Shown in pieces: positions 27,621 to 38,832 of a stretch of DNA of 64,000 nucleotides; position 1 is the first letter of the stretch; each line of letters starts with the position of its first letter. The notes under the pieces were generated by a model that was not told the DNA's origin, searched no databases, and was given only the letters and a program-made list of their open reading frames with translations. Position numbers and translations under genes: made by a program. The DNA is taken from contig CAMXCT020000324.1 of the NCBI GenBank assembly GCA_947184155.2, positions 93,501 to 157,500 of the forward strand, written 5' to 3'. This DNA is from Cladocopium goreaui (lineage: Eukaryota > Sar > Dinophyceae > Suessiales > Symbiodiniaceae).

Positions 27621-30338
27621 ATGGTAATTGCAGCAGCTCTAGCAGTCCTGCTGATTGCCACAGCACCAGAGGAGTTTGGAGTACCTGAGTGTACCACAAC
27701 CCTTGAAGCAGCCGGGCTATGTGGTCCTCACCGTTGGGGTATCATTCTCCCTAACAGCTCACGGGTCTCAATGCTGACTTACCAAGCTATCGTGGCAGTT
27801 CGGTATCCTGAGTTAGTCCTCCACGAGCCCAATCACATATACATTGGACACTTCGTGCCACATGAGTCCACTGTGGCACAAGGAGGTTTCCGGACAGTAC
27901 TGTGGAATGCACCTAAAGATCTAAGAGCTGCTGTTGAGGACGTCGTTGCCTTCTGCACCTATCTGAAGAATTATTATCGCAACTTGCAACAGGGAGCGAC
28001 CTCGCAGCTGCTTGTCTTATGCAACCGTACTGCGGTGCACAACTTGCTACTCCAACATGGCTTCCAGTCTATGTGGTATGGTGGGCTGAGAGTTTCCACC
28101 ACTTCCTCTGCCGCGGGGGCAACAGCACGCATTGCGGTCATTGTTCAAACAGGCTGTGGGTTTCTCAGTGGAGGACGCAGAGATGCAACAGCAGACGAGC
28201 GTGAAGACTGCTATGGGAGAGCAACTGTAGCGCTCACAAGAGCCATTGAACATACCTATATTGTCTCGCCTCTTGATATGGCAGGCATGATTGGCATGGC
28301 CCAGACACTGGGAGTGTACCATTATGGATACTTCACACTGAAAGACCGAGACATTCAGTACCATGGCCCTACAACCTACCCCAGCGACAAAATTGCTATA
28401 CTGGACTGGGGATTAGGGGCACCTTTTATTCCCCAAGACAAACCCCCTCTTGCTATTGCCATGATTGTGACCATCAATGGCACGCGAGCGTGGCGACGAT
28501 ATCGGTTGGTTGTGGCATGCAGAGATAAGTTACGTCTTCCCCTTGATGTCCTTGCAGCGCTAGAGTCTCGCACACGTGACCATGTGCTGACGACCAGCGG
28601 TTTTTTCCCCTGCTCGATCGATCGTGAATACTTGTATGGTTATGCTGCTGATGGTTACAGATCTCCTCTCTGGCTGTGTGCAGCCTATAATGGGTCCCCA
28701 GCACTTGTTCATCGACATCGAGGCCACAAGGTCTTCTTTCACGTGGGTATACAGGATCGGCAACTCGTCGTAATACCGGGTATCCATTATTTCGATGCCC
28801 ATCGGTTGCAACCGGACCTCTTGGACACATTGGATCGCCAGATTGATCCAGGGTCTATGAAACTCGCAAGCCCCGAGGGTGCAGGAGACACAGTGAATGA
28901 CCCCTCCTCGGATGAGGAAGCAGCCTCTACCGATGACGAGAGTGATCCAGAAGACCCTACAGTTGCATGGTGCCCACCCATACCTGATGCAGCTGAAGAT
29001 CCCTCTGAAGATGAGATCGCGAGTGCAGCTGACAAGCTAGCAATCCTGATTTCTAATGTCCAACCCAACGGAAACCCTTTTTGCATACCCGAAAACCTTG
29101 GAGCTCTCCCACCGTTATGGCTACAGGCAAGATTGACGTTGTCTTTGACTGCCATCCAAGAAAAGTTTGCGCGCATCTTGCTGAGTGTGGCCTGTGAACT
29201 GTGGTTGCGCGGGCAAATTGCCAGGGTGGAGGATGTCCTCCTGCAGGTGGCAAGGGCTCTCACAATTCGTTTGGCAGAGAAGCTCGCCCAGGCGATGAGC
29301 TCGTTGATGAGATTGGCTGAATCCATGGTGACTCCAGAAACTGAATGCTTGCTGTATGCCACGTACTGGTTTCGGCCCATCCTGTCTGAACTCATTGGCT
29401 CGGCCCGAGAGAGCTCTGAGGTGAACCGGAGTCGAGTGCCGAGTGGCCCAGTTAAAGTCCTGGTCACAGATCGGCCGCATCGACGCATGACTGGGCTAGT
29501 GGACCTTACGAGCGGTGCCTCTGCCCTACTGGCATGGTTCCCGGCCAGCTGGGCCAGCAAAATTGCTCCCAAACTTCTCGAGAATGCTCCTGAGAATGCG
29601 CAGAAACCACAAGAAATTAACATCGCGTGCCCGAAACGTTCCTGTGACGAGACTCCGGTGGAGGGAGCAAAGCAGTTGCTCCAGGCAGTTAAATTTGCTG
29701 CCAAAAACATGCCTGGTTTTCGTCTTGGTTTGGATGAAGACTTTCAAATGGCTGGATGCTTCCAGGAGCTCATCCATGGATATACAACAGGGCTCGTTGA
29801 ACCATACATGATGCGAGGTCTCCAACCACTGGGACCGAATCGCACTACTCTGGAAATTATCATTCCCTCTCAAGCAGGGCTCACACCCGAGAAGTGGAAA
29901 GAAACAGCCACACTGTGCCCACTTGATTGGCCTTCCAACTACAGTCTTTTGCGATTGTGGCATACCAATGGGAGCCTCCATCAAACGGAAGCGCGACTCA
30001 GGAATCAACTGTCGCAGAGCCATATGTTTGCTGAGTGGACAGTGCATCTCCACAGATTTGCAGAGCGTGTCTTATTCCAGCAACCTGCAGTTTATGTAGC
30101 GGGACATGCCTTGCAAACCAACCTGCGGGAACGAAACTTCCCAGACAGGAAAGTCCGCAGGAGGGTTCCTCCGGAAGACCTGGACGAACATCAAAGGGCG
30201 ATCCGAGCGCTTCTGCAGCGTGCTAGTGATCAGCAAAGAGTGAACCCAGTTTCGTTTGGGCTCACCAACGAATGGAACGACACCATTACATCAGATAAAA
30301 AGCATCATTTGGAACATTTCACGAGAGGTATGACATGA
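27621..30338 (+). CDS. Superfamily-1 helicase-like protein, C-terminal portion
   Basis: About 905 residues without a break. Near residues 158-208 lie a motif-V-like stretch (VSTTSSAAGATARIAVIV), CGFLSGGRR and GRATVALTRAIEHT, which fits helicase motif VI (G/Q-R-x2-V-A-L-T-R). The N-terminal motifs (Walker A, DExx, motif III) are absent here but are present in minus-strand relatives at 33 and 35.5 kb. A CxxxxxxxxxxxC-like pair occurs near residue 25, and an acidic linker (SSDEEAASTDDESDPEDP) near 430. The large C-terminal domain (VKVLVTDRPHRRM and onward) is also present in degraded form at 36.3-37.2 kb. The hydrophobic start (MVIAAALAVLLIATAPEE) may be exon sequence rather than a signal peptide, so the true gene probably begins upstream. 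An RNA or DNA unwinding role is inferred. Confidence 0.7.
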   Translation: MVIAAALAVLLIATAPEEFGVPECTTTLEAAGLCGPHRWGIILPNSSRVSMLTYQAIVAVRYPELVLHEPNHIYIGHFVPHESTVAQGGFRTVLWNAPKDLRAAVEDVVAFCTYLKNYYRNLQQGATSQLLVLCNRTAVHNLLLQHGFQSMWYGGLRVSTTSSAAGATARIAVIVQTGCGFLSGGRRDATADEREDCYGRATVALTRAIEHTYIVSPLDMAGMIGMAQTLGVYHYGYFTLKDRDIQYHGPTTYPSDKIAILDWGLGAPFIPQDKPPLAIAMIVTINGTRAWRRYRLVVACRDKLRLPLDVLAALESRTRDHVLTTSGFFPCSIDREYLYGYAADGYRSPLWLCAAYNGSPALVHRHRGHKVFFHVGIQDRQLVVIPGIHYFDAHRLQPDLLDTLDRQIDPGSMKLASPEGAGDTVNDPSSDEEAASTDDESDPEDPTVAWCPPIPDAAEDPSEDEIASAADKLAILISNVQPNGNPFCIPENLGALPPLWLQARLTLSLTAIQEKFARILLSVACELWLRGQIARVEDVLLQVARALTIRLAEKLAQAMSSLMRLAESMVTPETECLLYATYWFRPILSELIGSARESSEVNRSRVPSGPVKVLVTDRPHRRMTGLVDLTSGASALLAWFPASWASKIAPKLLENAPENAQKPQEINIACPKRSCDETPVEGAKQLLQAVKFAAKNMPGFRLGLDEDFQMAGCFQELIHGYTTGLVEPYMMRGLQPLGPNRTTLEIIIPSQAGLTPEKWKETATLCPLDWPSNYSLLRLWHTNGSLHQTEARLRNQLSQSHMFAEWTVHLHRFAERVLFQQPAVYVAGHALQTNLRERNFPDRKVRRRVPPEDLDEHQRAIRALLQRASDQQRVNPVSFGLTNEWNDTITSDKKHHLEHFTRGMT

Positions 30339-31595
30339 TCCCACGCTCACCCCAATTCGCATCACCTTAACCCTTTTTTGTGTCCACCCCTTCTCCTCTC
30401 TTCTTCTTTTCCCTTCTTTTCTGTTTCACTCCGCATTGTCCCTCACGCAATATGTGGCTTTTGCTTCATCAACAATGTTGGTGGGAGTTGACTTACTTCT
30501 CTAATTGGTCCTTTCGTCATTTCCACTTAAGGTTACTGTCCATACCGGTGTGTCTGTCCAAAGACGTGACAGGTGCACTGGTATGTAGCAGGGGACTCAG
30601 GATTCCTCATGTATAATTGTCAGGTTCATCGTGCTGCGCATGCCCGGCCCCTACCTATTCAGACCACTCAAACAGTTGGTAGCCACACTCATATATAGTA
30701 GGTGTGAGTGCCAGCTAAGGTGTAACAGATCGGGCAGTATGGGTTACCTTTGCACTGGTGTTTTGAATGTGCTGTCCAGTCGAGAGCTTAGATTATACTA
30801 GGGTCTCTTCCACCATGAAGCCTATTGCACTAGCGCGTGCTCTCGCATCCTTTGCCTGACAATCATAGATGGGTGACGAAACTGATGTTATTACTCCGAG
30901 ACTTAGTATTGACGAGACAACCATTCTCCCACCCTTCCCACTAGTTAAGGTATTTGAATTCGTTTATTGATCCCTAGGTTTTGCCCTTAGCAGAGCTACC
31001 TTAGGTGTTGGTGCCTTGTATTATGGTTCGTTTTTGTTTGTTTGTTCCCTGCCTGACGTGGCCCCCCCTCCCCCTCGGATGTTTGGCACCTTGGCCCAGG
31101 TTTTACTGGTCCCTCCCTCTGGGTATCGTTGCTTCCGGCGACGGCCTGGTTGCCTTGCCTCTGTGCGTGGAGTGTTGTGGCGCATTGTCTCCCCTCTTCA
31201 TTGTGTCTCATGGCAACAAAGGCCTGTGGCCCTGTGTGGGGATCTTTCCCTCTACACCATGCTTCCTGTGTTGTTGGGGTGCTTTGTGCTCCCTCACTGA
31301 GGTATTCATCCTTGTATGATCTTTGGCCCCTTTTTGGACACCGCTAAGGCACGTTCGTACCCCTTCTGGTGCGTGTGTGTCACGTTCTCCCTCTGTCCTC
31401 TGCTGCCTCCTGGCTCCTCTCCTCTCTTCTTCTGTGTGGTTTGTGGTGTGGTGTGTGTGTTGCTTTGGCCGCCCCCCTCTTTCTCTTCCCCCCCCTTGAT
31501 GGCAGGTTTCTTGTTGGTTGGTTGCGTGTTGTTTGTTGCTTCTTTTGCCTGGATACCGAGGATACCGCCCTGCATAATAGCTCTGTCGTTTCACC
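30339..31595. other. Pyrimidine/GT-rich region without a supported gene
   Basis: Long C/T-rich and G/T-rich tracts (for example 30375-30440, 31050-31110, 31380-31520). Open frames here are compositional. It could be the 3' flank or introns of the helicase-family locus. Confidence 0.5.
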
Positions 31596-31731
31596 CTGGC
31601 TACATTGGTCTCATGTTTTTGTGACTAAGGATTCGTCCGAGGCGGGGTAGCTTTTCACTGCCCCTGGCTACATTGGTCTCATGTTTTTGTGACTAAGGAT
31701 TCGTCCGAGGCGGGGTAGCTTTTCACTGCCC
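31596..31731. repeat. 68-bp perfect tandem duplication
   Basis: Two adjacent copies starting CTGGCTACATTGGTCTCATG at 31596 and 31664. Confidence 0.95.
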
Positions 31732-33000
31732 CCCCTCTCACCTCCCATTTAATTCACGTTGAATTGGTTTGTTTTCTCATGTGGCTTCTTCTTCGGCTTC
31801 GTATTGGGGAGGGCCCTTCTCCTTTGTGTTGTTTCTGCCTTTGTTCCGAGAGGGGCGGTAGATTCCCGGTAGAGCCATGGACTAGGCTGCACTGCAGTGA
31901 GCTTTACTGGCGCTGTCCAGTTGAGCTTCCTGCAGTTCAGACTGGTGCGCCCGCGTGCAGCAAAGCCTGCCCACATGGTTCGTTGTGCGGATGTTCTGTA
32001 GTGCCTTGGCAGATGGCCCACTCGGTGGGAGAGTGGCCTGGTCTGGAATACACTGCTAACGTACGGTGCATCTGGTCCTCTCCGCAGGTTGCTGGGACGA
32101 TGACGCCTAGTGACTCCTGTCAGAGAATCTGGTACTGGCGCAGCGAACCATTTCAACCTTCATAGCTTAGGGGGACGAGTTCGACTGCAATGCGAATGCA
32201 ACTTGTGCTTACATTTCGGCAGTAGCATACTGGTTGTGCTCACGAGCCCATGCTATGGTCAGAAGCTTCGTCTGTCTGCAACGGCCGTATAGTGACATTC
32301 AGGCTTTTTCAGCCACCTTTTTACCCACTGCCCATTAGGGTCTTGGGCCCTTTACTATATGACGGTTCCTGTGAGGGCTTACACCATCTGGCATGTCTTA
32401 CAGGCCGTCAGTACTCTCCTCCCCATCTAGGGGGGGCAATAGATCACAATCCCTTGCGGCGGTGTATATTGACTGGAACAGACTTACTTGCGTACGCTGA
32501 ACGATGCAGGATGAACAGCAGCGATGCGGGAGTTGATAGTGACAGGACGTCCATACAAGCGGCCTCTGTCGTGCTACACATCAGTCTGCCTGCAACACTG
32601 GATTCTCTTATCTGTTCTCAGGTGAGACATTCTGGGCGATCATGTACTATATTTCACGCACTGCCGCAATGGATAATTAGTTTGCATGTTTTTGAGGATG
32701 ATACGGTGGCTAAGGTCACTGTATCTAAGGCAAATCTGAATGCGTTTTTTGTTTTGTTGGGCCCTGCCCCGTTCTTTGTTGCTTCGCTGTTTTGCTTTGT
32801 GGCGAAACGCAAATCTGGCTGGGGGATTTGCGGGTCGTTTTTGGTTGTGGTGGTTTTGTTGTTTTTTGTTTGTCGTTGGTTTCGTGATGATTTGCCAAAA
32901 TTTTTGGACCACACGTGTCCTTGTACATTCCTGCTTTTCACTGCTTACGCAATTGTAAGGACCGAGCCTAGTGCGAATCGGCCAAACCGGAGGGAAAAAA
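31732..33000. other. Region without a supported gene
   Basis: Plus-strand open frames (for example 32250-33068) show no conserved motif and cross a T/G-rich tract at 32735-32890. Minus-strand frames are Lys/Asn/Thr-rich products of the same tract. Confidence 0.45.
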
Positions 33001-33004
33001 AAAG

Positions 33005-33569
33005 CAACATTTTCTTTGGTGTACACTATGGCATAGAAATCACTGAGCTCGCAGCTGAGGGCAATTAGCAAAACCGCCAAAGAACGTGTCTTACCAGCAC
33101 CAAAAACGCGGATCGCCAGGAGCAATGCTACTGCTACAGTAAGGACGTGTCCATCCCCATGCGCAGCCAATGGGAGTAGGCTGTTACGCATATATTCATC
33201 ATGCGGGCCAGGGATGGCAACTCCAATAGGTGTCAGTAATCGACAGAGCACTCGGACCAATGCGTCCGTCAGCTTCGTACGGCGTTCACTCATCATTTTT
33301 CGCACTGGAATGTTGGGCTGCAAGATGCCCATCGTCAGCGGGAGGCGTGCCGGGTTTGCCTGTGCGAAAACCAGCAATTCACATCTGCTTCTTGTGTCAC
33401 CAAGGAAAGCCATTTCTTCCATCACAACTGAAAAGCTTGCATGAAAGGCAATGGGCTTCGGCCAGTCTCGTGCGGGGTCAAAGTATTCCACTTCCGTTGG
33501 TTGTTGCACTAGGAGGCGGCCGCAAAATGCAAACGCAACAGACTTGGCAACTTGTGTCAGCTGTGTCAA
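33005..33569 (-). pseudogene. Helicase-family fragment with intact Walker A
   Basis: The minus-strand frame contains RDWPKPIAFHASFSVVMEEM, then FGAGKTRSLAVLLIALSCEL, a GxGKT-type Walker A typical of SF1 helicases, then DFYAIVYTKENVA. Similarity to the copy at 35.9 kb stops right after this point, where the frame runs into low-complexity sequence. It is a detached N-terminal piece; motifs II-VI are missing. A split exon of a larger minus-strand gene is the alternative. Confidence 0.6.
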
Positions 33570-33977
33570 GGTCCTCTATATGGTGGGATTGAACACTCGC
33601 TTGCATAAGCTGTAGCTGTCGGCTTATAACTGCATGTTCATGCATTTAGCCTGTGACTCGACCTAGGTTGAGCGGCTTTGTCACCATGGGGTACCCATGG
33701 TTGACCACTGCCCGCTACGGCTACCTTTGCTGTAAGCATGCCGAAGCCAGTATGGGACGGGAGGCGGTGGGGGACGGTTCTAATACCTTTTTCAGGGTCT
33801 TTTGGTTGTTCGTGTTGTCGTACATTAATTGTTGCATGGTAGTGTAGTGCGATGTCAAAATACATCTAGCCATGTTTGACCTTCGTTCAACCAATCTTTC
33901 GACCGGCCAAATGACTTTCACCACACCTCCCCATGCCTTTCCTTCACCAAGGTTGCAACACGGTGAGTGTTAACTGA
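33570..33977. other. Region without a supported gene
   Basis: Short open frames only, with no recognised motif. Confidence 0.45.
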
Positions 33978-34427
33978 ATGCCCAGAGGCTTTACGTCTGC
34001 CGAACAACCTGCAGACAGCTTAACCTTTGGGATGGAACGACCGACTCCTATCAAGGATGCCGCTGTCCATCGCCTTGCAAAGTCCATTACCCAACTGACC
34101 CTCTGCCAGGTCACTACCAGCGAAGTCGATGATGCCACCAAACTTCTAGAGAAGGCACGCCAGAAGCTTCAAGGCATACAAAACATCCCATCCCAGAGGG
34201 TCAGTGACCTTGATGCGGCCATACGCCAACTCCGCCAGATTGGCTGTATATTGGATAGTTGTACAATATCTGCCAGTTACGAAGTAATCCAAGCGCAGAT
34301 ACTGCAGCTTGATCATACAGCCAGAGGAGCCAGCACGTCATCGGAAGAACTCAATGCGCAGATTTCACCACGCACTGATGACGAACACAATCTCCCATAC
34401 CATGAAGACTACTTGCAAGAGCACTAG
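33978..34427 (+). CDS. Possible 149-aa coiled-coil protein
   Basis: ATG at 33978 to TAG, intact. Helical heptad-like segments (DDATKLLEKARQKLQGI, VSDLDAAIRQLRQIG, YEVIQAQILQLD) point to a coiled coil, and the Ser/Asp/Glu-rich tail is probably disordered. Composition and helical regularity are the only support. It is isolated between helicase-family fragments and could be an exon of an unrecognised gene. Confidence 0.35.
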   Translation: MPRGFTSAEQPADSLTFGMERPTPIKDAAVHRLAKSITQLTLCQVTTSEVDDATKLLEKARQKLQGIQNIPSQRVSDLDAAIRQLRQIGCILDSCTISASYEVIQAQILQLDHTARGASTSSEELNAQISPRTDDEHNLPYHEDYLQEH

Positions 34428-35200
34428 CACAGCGGTGCTCACTGCAACCACAATTTTGATGCTGATGCGGGAACAAAGACAACTGAGCACTAGGCCTTTC
34501 TGCACTCGTGGCAATGCACATGGACAACCCTTGCGAATATGATGATTGGAAAAGCACTACTGAGCGGACTCTGAGTGTGCCCTGAGTGCCGTAGCCTTCC
34601 TGTCATTTTCACCTTAGACCATGTTTCACTCTCCTGTTTCACTGCGGTAGTTTTTCTCACCACTTTCGTTGCGACCCGGCCTTGTCGGTGTTTGCTTCAA
34701 AGTGCCAGGGTGTAATGTTATGCCGTGAAGGCTGCTCTTTGTGATCTCGGGGATCCTGGCTGGGGGGTCCTGGTTTCCGCATTGAGCTGTGTTGCTTCCT
34801 GCACCCTCCCATGAGGCCCATTGTGAATTTGTGGCTGGTTTCGCTGTTGCTTATTTTTATGAGCCTGCGTCAACATGGCACACAAGTTGTCATTTGCATG
34901 CGCCGAGGTGATACTGAGCTATCACCCCTTATCACCCCTTGCCTTGAGCGATCTTTTTCACCCATAAACTGGTAACTGTCACGTCACTGCTTGGTGTTTT
35001 GTGTTGGTGTTTGTTTTTTGTGTGTTTCTCTGTTTTTGGTGTTTTTTGTTTGTTTTGTTTCCTGGTGTCTTGTTTTTGGTTTCTGATGAGCGTGACAGCA
35101 CATAGGACTATGTATAGGTCCTCCACCAGTTTACTTTTGCGGCCACTACAGCATCGGCCTTTGCGTGACTTAATTAATCAATTAATCCCAAATGCAACAT
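34428..35200. other. GT-rich spacer
   Basis: G/T-rich tract at about 34995-35085 (TGTTTGTTTTTTGTGTG). No gene seen. Confidence 0.5.
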
Positions 35201-35356
35201 GCTTCGAAACATGTTGAACGACCTGGCGGAAGCCATAAGGCGTTGGACGGAAAAAAGGCTTATAACTGCACGTTCAATTACATTGGCTCGGCTTCTACAC
35301 GGATGCGCAGACTCTTTAGGCAACAGCAAGCCGTGCGTATGGCTCCACAATCCTGC

Positions 35357-36257
35357 TCATTGATTACGTCTGCAAGGAGTTCTGTTTGCTGCAATAAGGC
35401 ATAAGTGTCTTCCAGTGTCCGTTGGGTGTGCGACAGCTTGCAAACATAGTCTTGTAGGAGGAGGAGATCTTGTGCCTCGTTGTGACTCTGGGGTTCTTGA
35501 GGCAGGCATGCCAGTTCGCTCGGTTGAGTCCTTTCTAGAGGCCCCCGGGTGTTTGTCTATGGTCTCCACAAATACATTGAGCGCCGGCTGTTGGATGGCA
35601 GCAAGCGCAGCGATTTCGTGATAATTGCCGTAATGCTGGCTTTCATCCATAAATGCTCGCCACGTCCTGGAAAGCCATAAGCTGAATGATGAGTATTTCA
35701 TGGCCATTTCTGCTGTGGCTGAGCCTCTGGTTGCAATTAGATACGCTTCTCAGCAATTACTTTGCTGCGATCGCTGCATCGCACATATTTTCGTTGCATA
35801 CGCTTCGCCTTTACCTTCCTCGATACGATCTAGCAGACGTCCAAAGGTCGACTGCGTTGGCGGGGAAAGGTCGCTGACCTGGTCAGCTGGGACTTTCGCA
35901 GCAACATTTTCCTTCGTGTAGACCACAGCATAGAAATCATCCAGCTCGCAGCTGAGCGCGATCAACAAAACTGCTAAGCGAATCCCAAGGTCCAGAGGGT
36001 TCTTCCCCTGTTCCATCGATAGAGATGTATGGATATCCTGGCCACCCAGAAACGGAACGCCTTCTGGTTACGTATTGATGGGCGATCTCGTCGCGTAGTG
36101 GTAAAATGCCCGTCTCAGAACCGTGCATAGACAGCCAGCCGCGGATCAGTTCCTCCCAAGTACCGGGCCGCGATTGTGACATGGAAGACGAGTAAGTCTG
36201 AAGTACGGTAGACCCGCCGAAAGGCAATGGGCTCGGGCCAAAAAAAAATTTGGTCAT
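35357..36257 (-). pseudogene. Helicase-family fragment with motifs II and III, Walker A lost
   Basis: Read on the minus strand from 36257: a leader with WEELIRGWLSMHG, then RLAVLLIALSCELDDFYAVV and VYTKENVAAK (parallel to the 33-kb copy, but with the GAGKT residues replaced). Next come PPTQSTFGRLL and RIEEGKGEAYATKI. Farther on, FMDESQHYGNYHEIAALAAI is a DExQ-type motif II. Shortly after, a one-base shift (CC at 35566-35567 on the plus strand) breaks what would otherwise be a GDxRQ-type motif III. Frame changes elsewhere add to the damage. It is a degraded copy of the family that supplies the ORF at 27621. Confidence 0.6.
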
Positions 36258-36289
36258 TGTGATGAGGTGAATGTCGTCCAGATCTTTAC

Positions 36290-37205
36290 AATATTTAGAT
36301 TGATAACCTCAGGTCTTAGCTCACTCCTTGCTCAAACTTTTCTTCACACATCTGTGATGATCTCCAGGAAACAGCCAGTTAGTGTCTTTCTTCTTCAAAA
36401 TGATCTCGTCCACCATCAATTTCAGGCCGCTCGATCAATTCAAAGATCAACGGACCATCTCAAAAAGGGACCACTTTGAAGAAGCAACAGAAATAGGTTT
36501 TGCTTTCCTTAGGAAAGTCCGTCCGTCCACTCCCTGCTGGCTGAAGGCCGCGCACAACATCTCGCTCAACAACCCCCATTTTGCAGGCACGAATGATTTC
36601 CGTCAAGCAAGCAGCAGCTGGAAATCTTTATCAAGGTCAAAGTGGAGCCCAGGTGCTTTCTTGTTAGTAAATTTGACTGCTTCTAGCACCTACGATCGTC
36701 TCGTTGTGTGCCAGCAACTTCACGGTAGGGACACTGGATGTCACTTCTTGCGGTGGGAGGGCTGATACGTCACTGACAAGGTCAATCCCTGCATTGGGTT
36801 GCGAGTGAGGTTGATTGGTGACAACCACTTTGACTTGCGGCGCGATCTCGATTGACATGTGCACTTTCTGCGGCTGCCTCCATCAACAGACAATATGAAA
36901 CCAGTACGTAGAAGTGTGCAATGTCATGGCGAGCCGAAATAAAACTTTTGTATTGTCGCAAAACCTTGAAGCGATCACTGCTTGCAGCAGCTGAAACAAA
37001 GCGTGCACAGAGACAACCTTCGTCCATCGTGCATCGTGCTCTGGGCATCTTCACCAGTCATCCAAGCGACACGGGGAGAGGCCCCGCGCCAAGTGCTCGC
37101 GGTTCTGTCTTTTGCGGAACGGTGAAGTTCCTTCATCACAGTCAATCCGAAGGATCCGAAGAATCTGAGCGCCCCAACTCCGCAGAGGGAAATCGACGCT
37201 GCCAA
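36290..37205 (-). pseudogene. Degraded C-terminal helicase-family fragment
   Basis: Minus-strand pieces parallel the C-terminal domain of the ORF at 27621: ESAHVNRD and VKVVVTNQPHSQ (compare SSEVNRSR and VKVLVTDRPHRR), then a DLDKDFQ piece near 36640 (compare GLDEDFQ). Stops and frame changes separate them. It lies upstream (in minus orientation) of an N-terminal piece, so at least two family copies are fused head-to-tail here. Confidence 0.55.
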
Positions 37206-37530
37206 AGCTTGTTGACAAAGCGTGCCAAAAGCTCCGCGGTTTTCGATGTCCCGGTTTCAGCGGATCACCGATCTGTTTTGCAAAGCCCTGCCTGCATGTT
37301 GGCCATCTTCACCAAAGCACTGTGTTGTTTGGAATTGTTTGGGTGTTGTTAGTGGATCTTCTAGTCCAGGCCCAAAGCTACTATCAGACTTTGATAATGC
37401 GTATACCAATAGTACCGCACAAGGCGATGGCGGAAGTTTCAAAAATAGGAAACCCAAAGGAGAGCTTGGTTGTTGTGAATCAGGATGGCAGAGCGAAGCC
37501 ACTGATGGACTGAAAGGTGCTTGATCTCTC
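37206..37530. other. Spacer before microsatellites
   Basis: No gene supported. Confidence 0.4.
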
Positions 37531-37544
37531 TCACTCTTTCTCTC

Positions 37545-37714
37545 GCTTTCTCTGACTATCTACCTACCTACCTATCTATTTTCTATGTATCTATCTATGT
37601 ATCTATCAATCGATCTATCTATCTCTCTCTCTCTCTCTTTCATCTATCTATCTATCTATCTACCTATCTACCTACCTATCTATGTATCTATCTATCTATC
37701 GATCTATCTATCTG

Positions 37715-37747
<33 letters not shown>

Positions 37748-37767
37748 AAGAAAAAACTCTATCTATC

Positions 37768-37798
<31 letters not shown>

Positions 37799-37842
37799 CC
37801 ATCTATCTATCTATCTGTCTATCTGTCTACCTGTCTATCTGT
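37545..37842. repeat. (TCTA)n microsatellite
   Basis: Long TATC/TCTA tract with a few interruptions (CTCTCTC near 37625; AAGAAAAAAC at 37747). Confidence 0.98.
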
Positions 37843-37849
37843 GGTGCAG

Positions 37850-38431
37850 TGTCATTCAGTGTAGTGTAGTGTAGTGTAATGTAGTGTAGTGTAGTGGAGT
37901 GTAGTGGAATGTAGTGTAGTGTACTGTTGTGTAGTGTAGCGTAATTTAGTGTAATGGAGTGTAGCGGAGTGTAATTGTGTAGTTGTAGTTGTAGTGTAGT
38001 GGAGTGTAGTGGGGTGTAATGTAGTGAAGTGTAGTGGAAGGTAGTGTAGTGTAGTGTAGCGGAATGTGGTGTAGTGTAATGTAGTGTAGTGTAATTTAGT
38101 GTAGTGGAATGTAGTGGAGTGTAGTGGAGTGTAGTTGTGTAGTTCTGTAGTTGTAGTTGTAGTGTTGTGGAGTGTAGTGTAGTGTAATGTACTGTAGTGT
38201 GTGGAGTGTATAGTGTAGTGTAATGTAGTGTAGTGTAGTGGAGTGTGTAGTGTAATGTAGTGTAGTGTAGTGGAGTGTAGTGCAATGTGGCGTAGTGTAT
38301 TGTAATTTAATGTAGTGGAGTGTAGTGGAGTGTAGTTGTGTAGTTCTGTGGTTGTAGTTGTAGTTGTAGTGTTGTAGAGTGTAGTGTAGTGTAATGTACT
38401 GTAGTGTAGTGGAGTGTATAGTGTAGTGTAA
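37850..38431. repeat. (GTAGT)n pentanucleotide-type minisatellite
   Basis: GTAGTGTA/GTAGTGGA words throughout. A longer-period unit is visible where TGTGTAGTTGTAG words recur near 37975, 38133 and 38335. Minus-strand Thr/Leu/His/Tyr-rich open frames are artefacts. Confidence 0.96.
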
Positions 38432-38446
38432 TGACCCGAAGCGAAG

Positions 38447-38832
38447 CGAAGCGACATCTGAACCTCCAAAAGTGGTCCGAAGCTGGTGTGCTTTGTACAT
38501 TTTGACTTGGAAATGTGCTTCGCGCCACAACGGCGTGCACTTTTTCGAGATCTGAACCTCCAAAAGTGGCGCGAACATGTGGTGTTTTGTACATTTTGAC
38601 TTGGAAATGTGCTTCGCGCCACAACGGCGTGCACTTTTCCCACATCTCAACTTCCAAAAGTGGTCCGAGAATGGTGTGATTTGTACATTTTGACTTCGAA
38701 ATGTGCTTCGCGCCACAACGGCGTGCACTTTCCCACATCTCAACTTCCAAAAGTGCTCCGACCATGGTGTGTTTTGTACATTTTGACTTGGAAATGTGTT
38801 TCGCGCCACAACGGCGTGCAATTTTCCATCTC
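38447..38832. repeat. 94-bp tandem repeat, four units
   Basis: The marker AAC(C/T)TCCAAAAGTG recurs at 38461, 38555, 38649 and 38742. Each unit contains TTGTACATTTTGACTT and CGCGCCACAACGGCG. Confidence 0.95.

Noticed and set aside
27621-27680. Signal peptide at the helicase-like ORF start
   Set aside because: A helicase C-terminal portion is unlikely to begin with a true signal peptide; exon sequence after an AG acceptor is more probable.
31596-31731. tRNA or snRNA pair in the 68-bp duplication
   Set aside because: No cloverleaf or Sm-site pattern could be found by eye.
32250-33068. Plus-strand 272-aa membrane-like ORF
   Set aside because: No conserved motif, T/G-rich second half, and it overlaps the Walker A fragment on the minus strand.
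37521-38765. Tyr/Ser/Leu- and Thr/His-rich proteins
   Set aside because: Translations of TCTA and GTAGT microsatellites.
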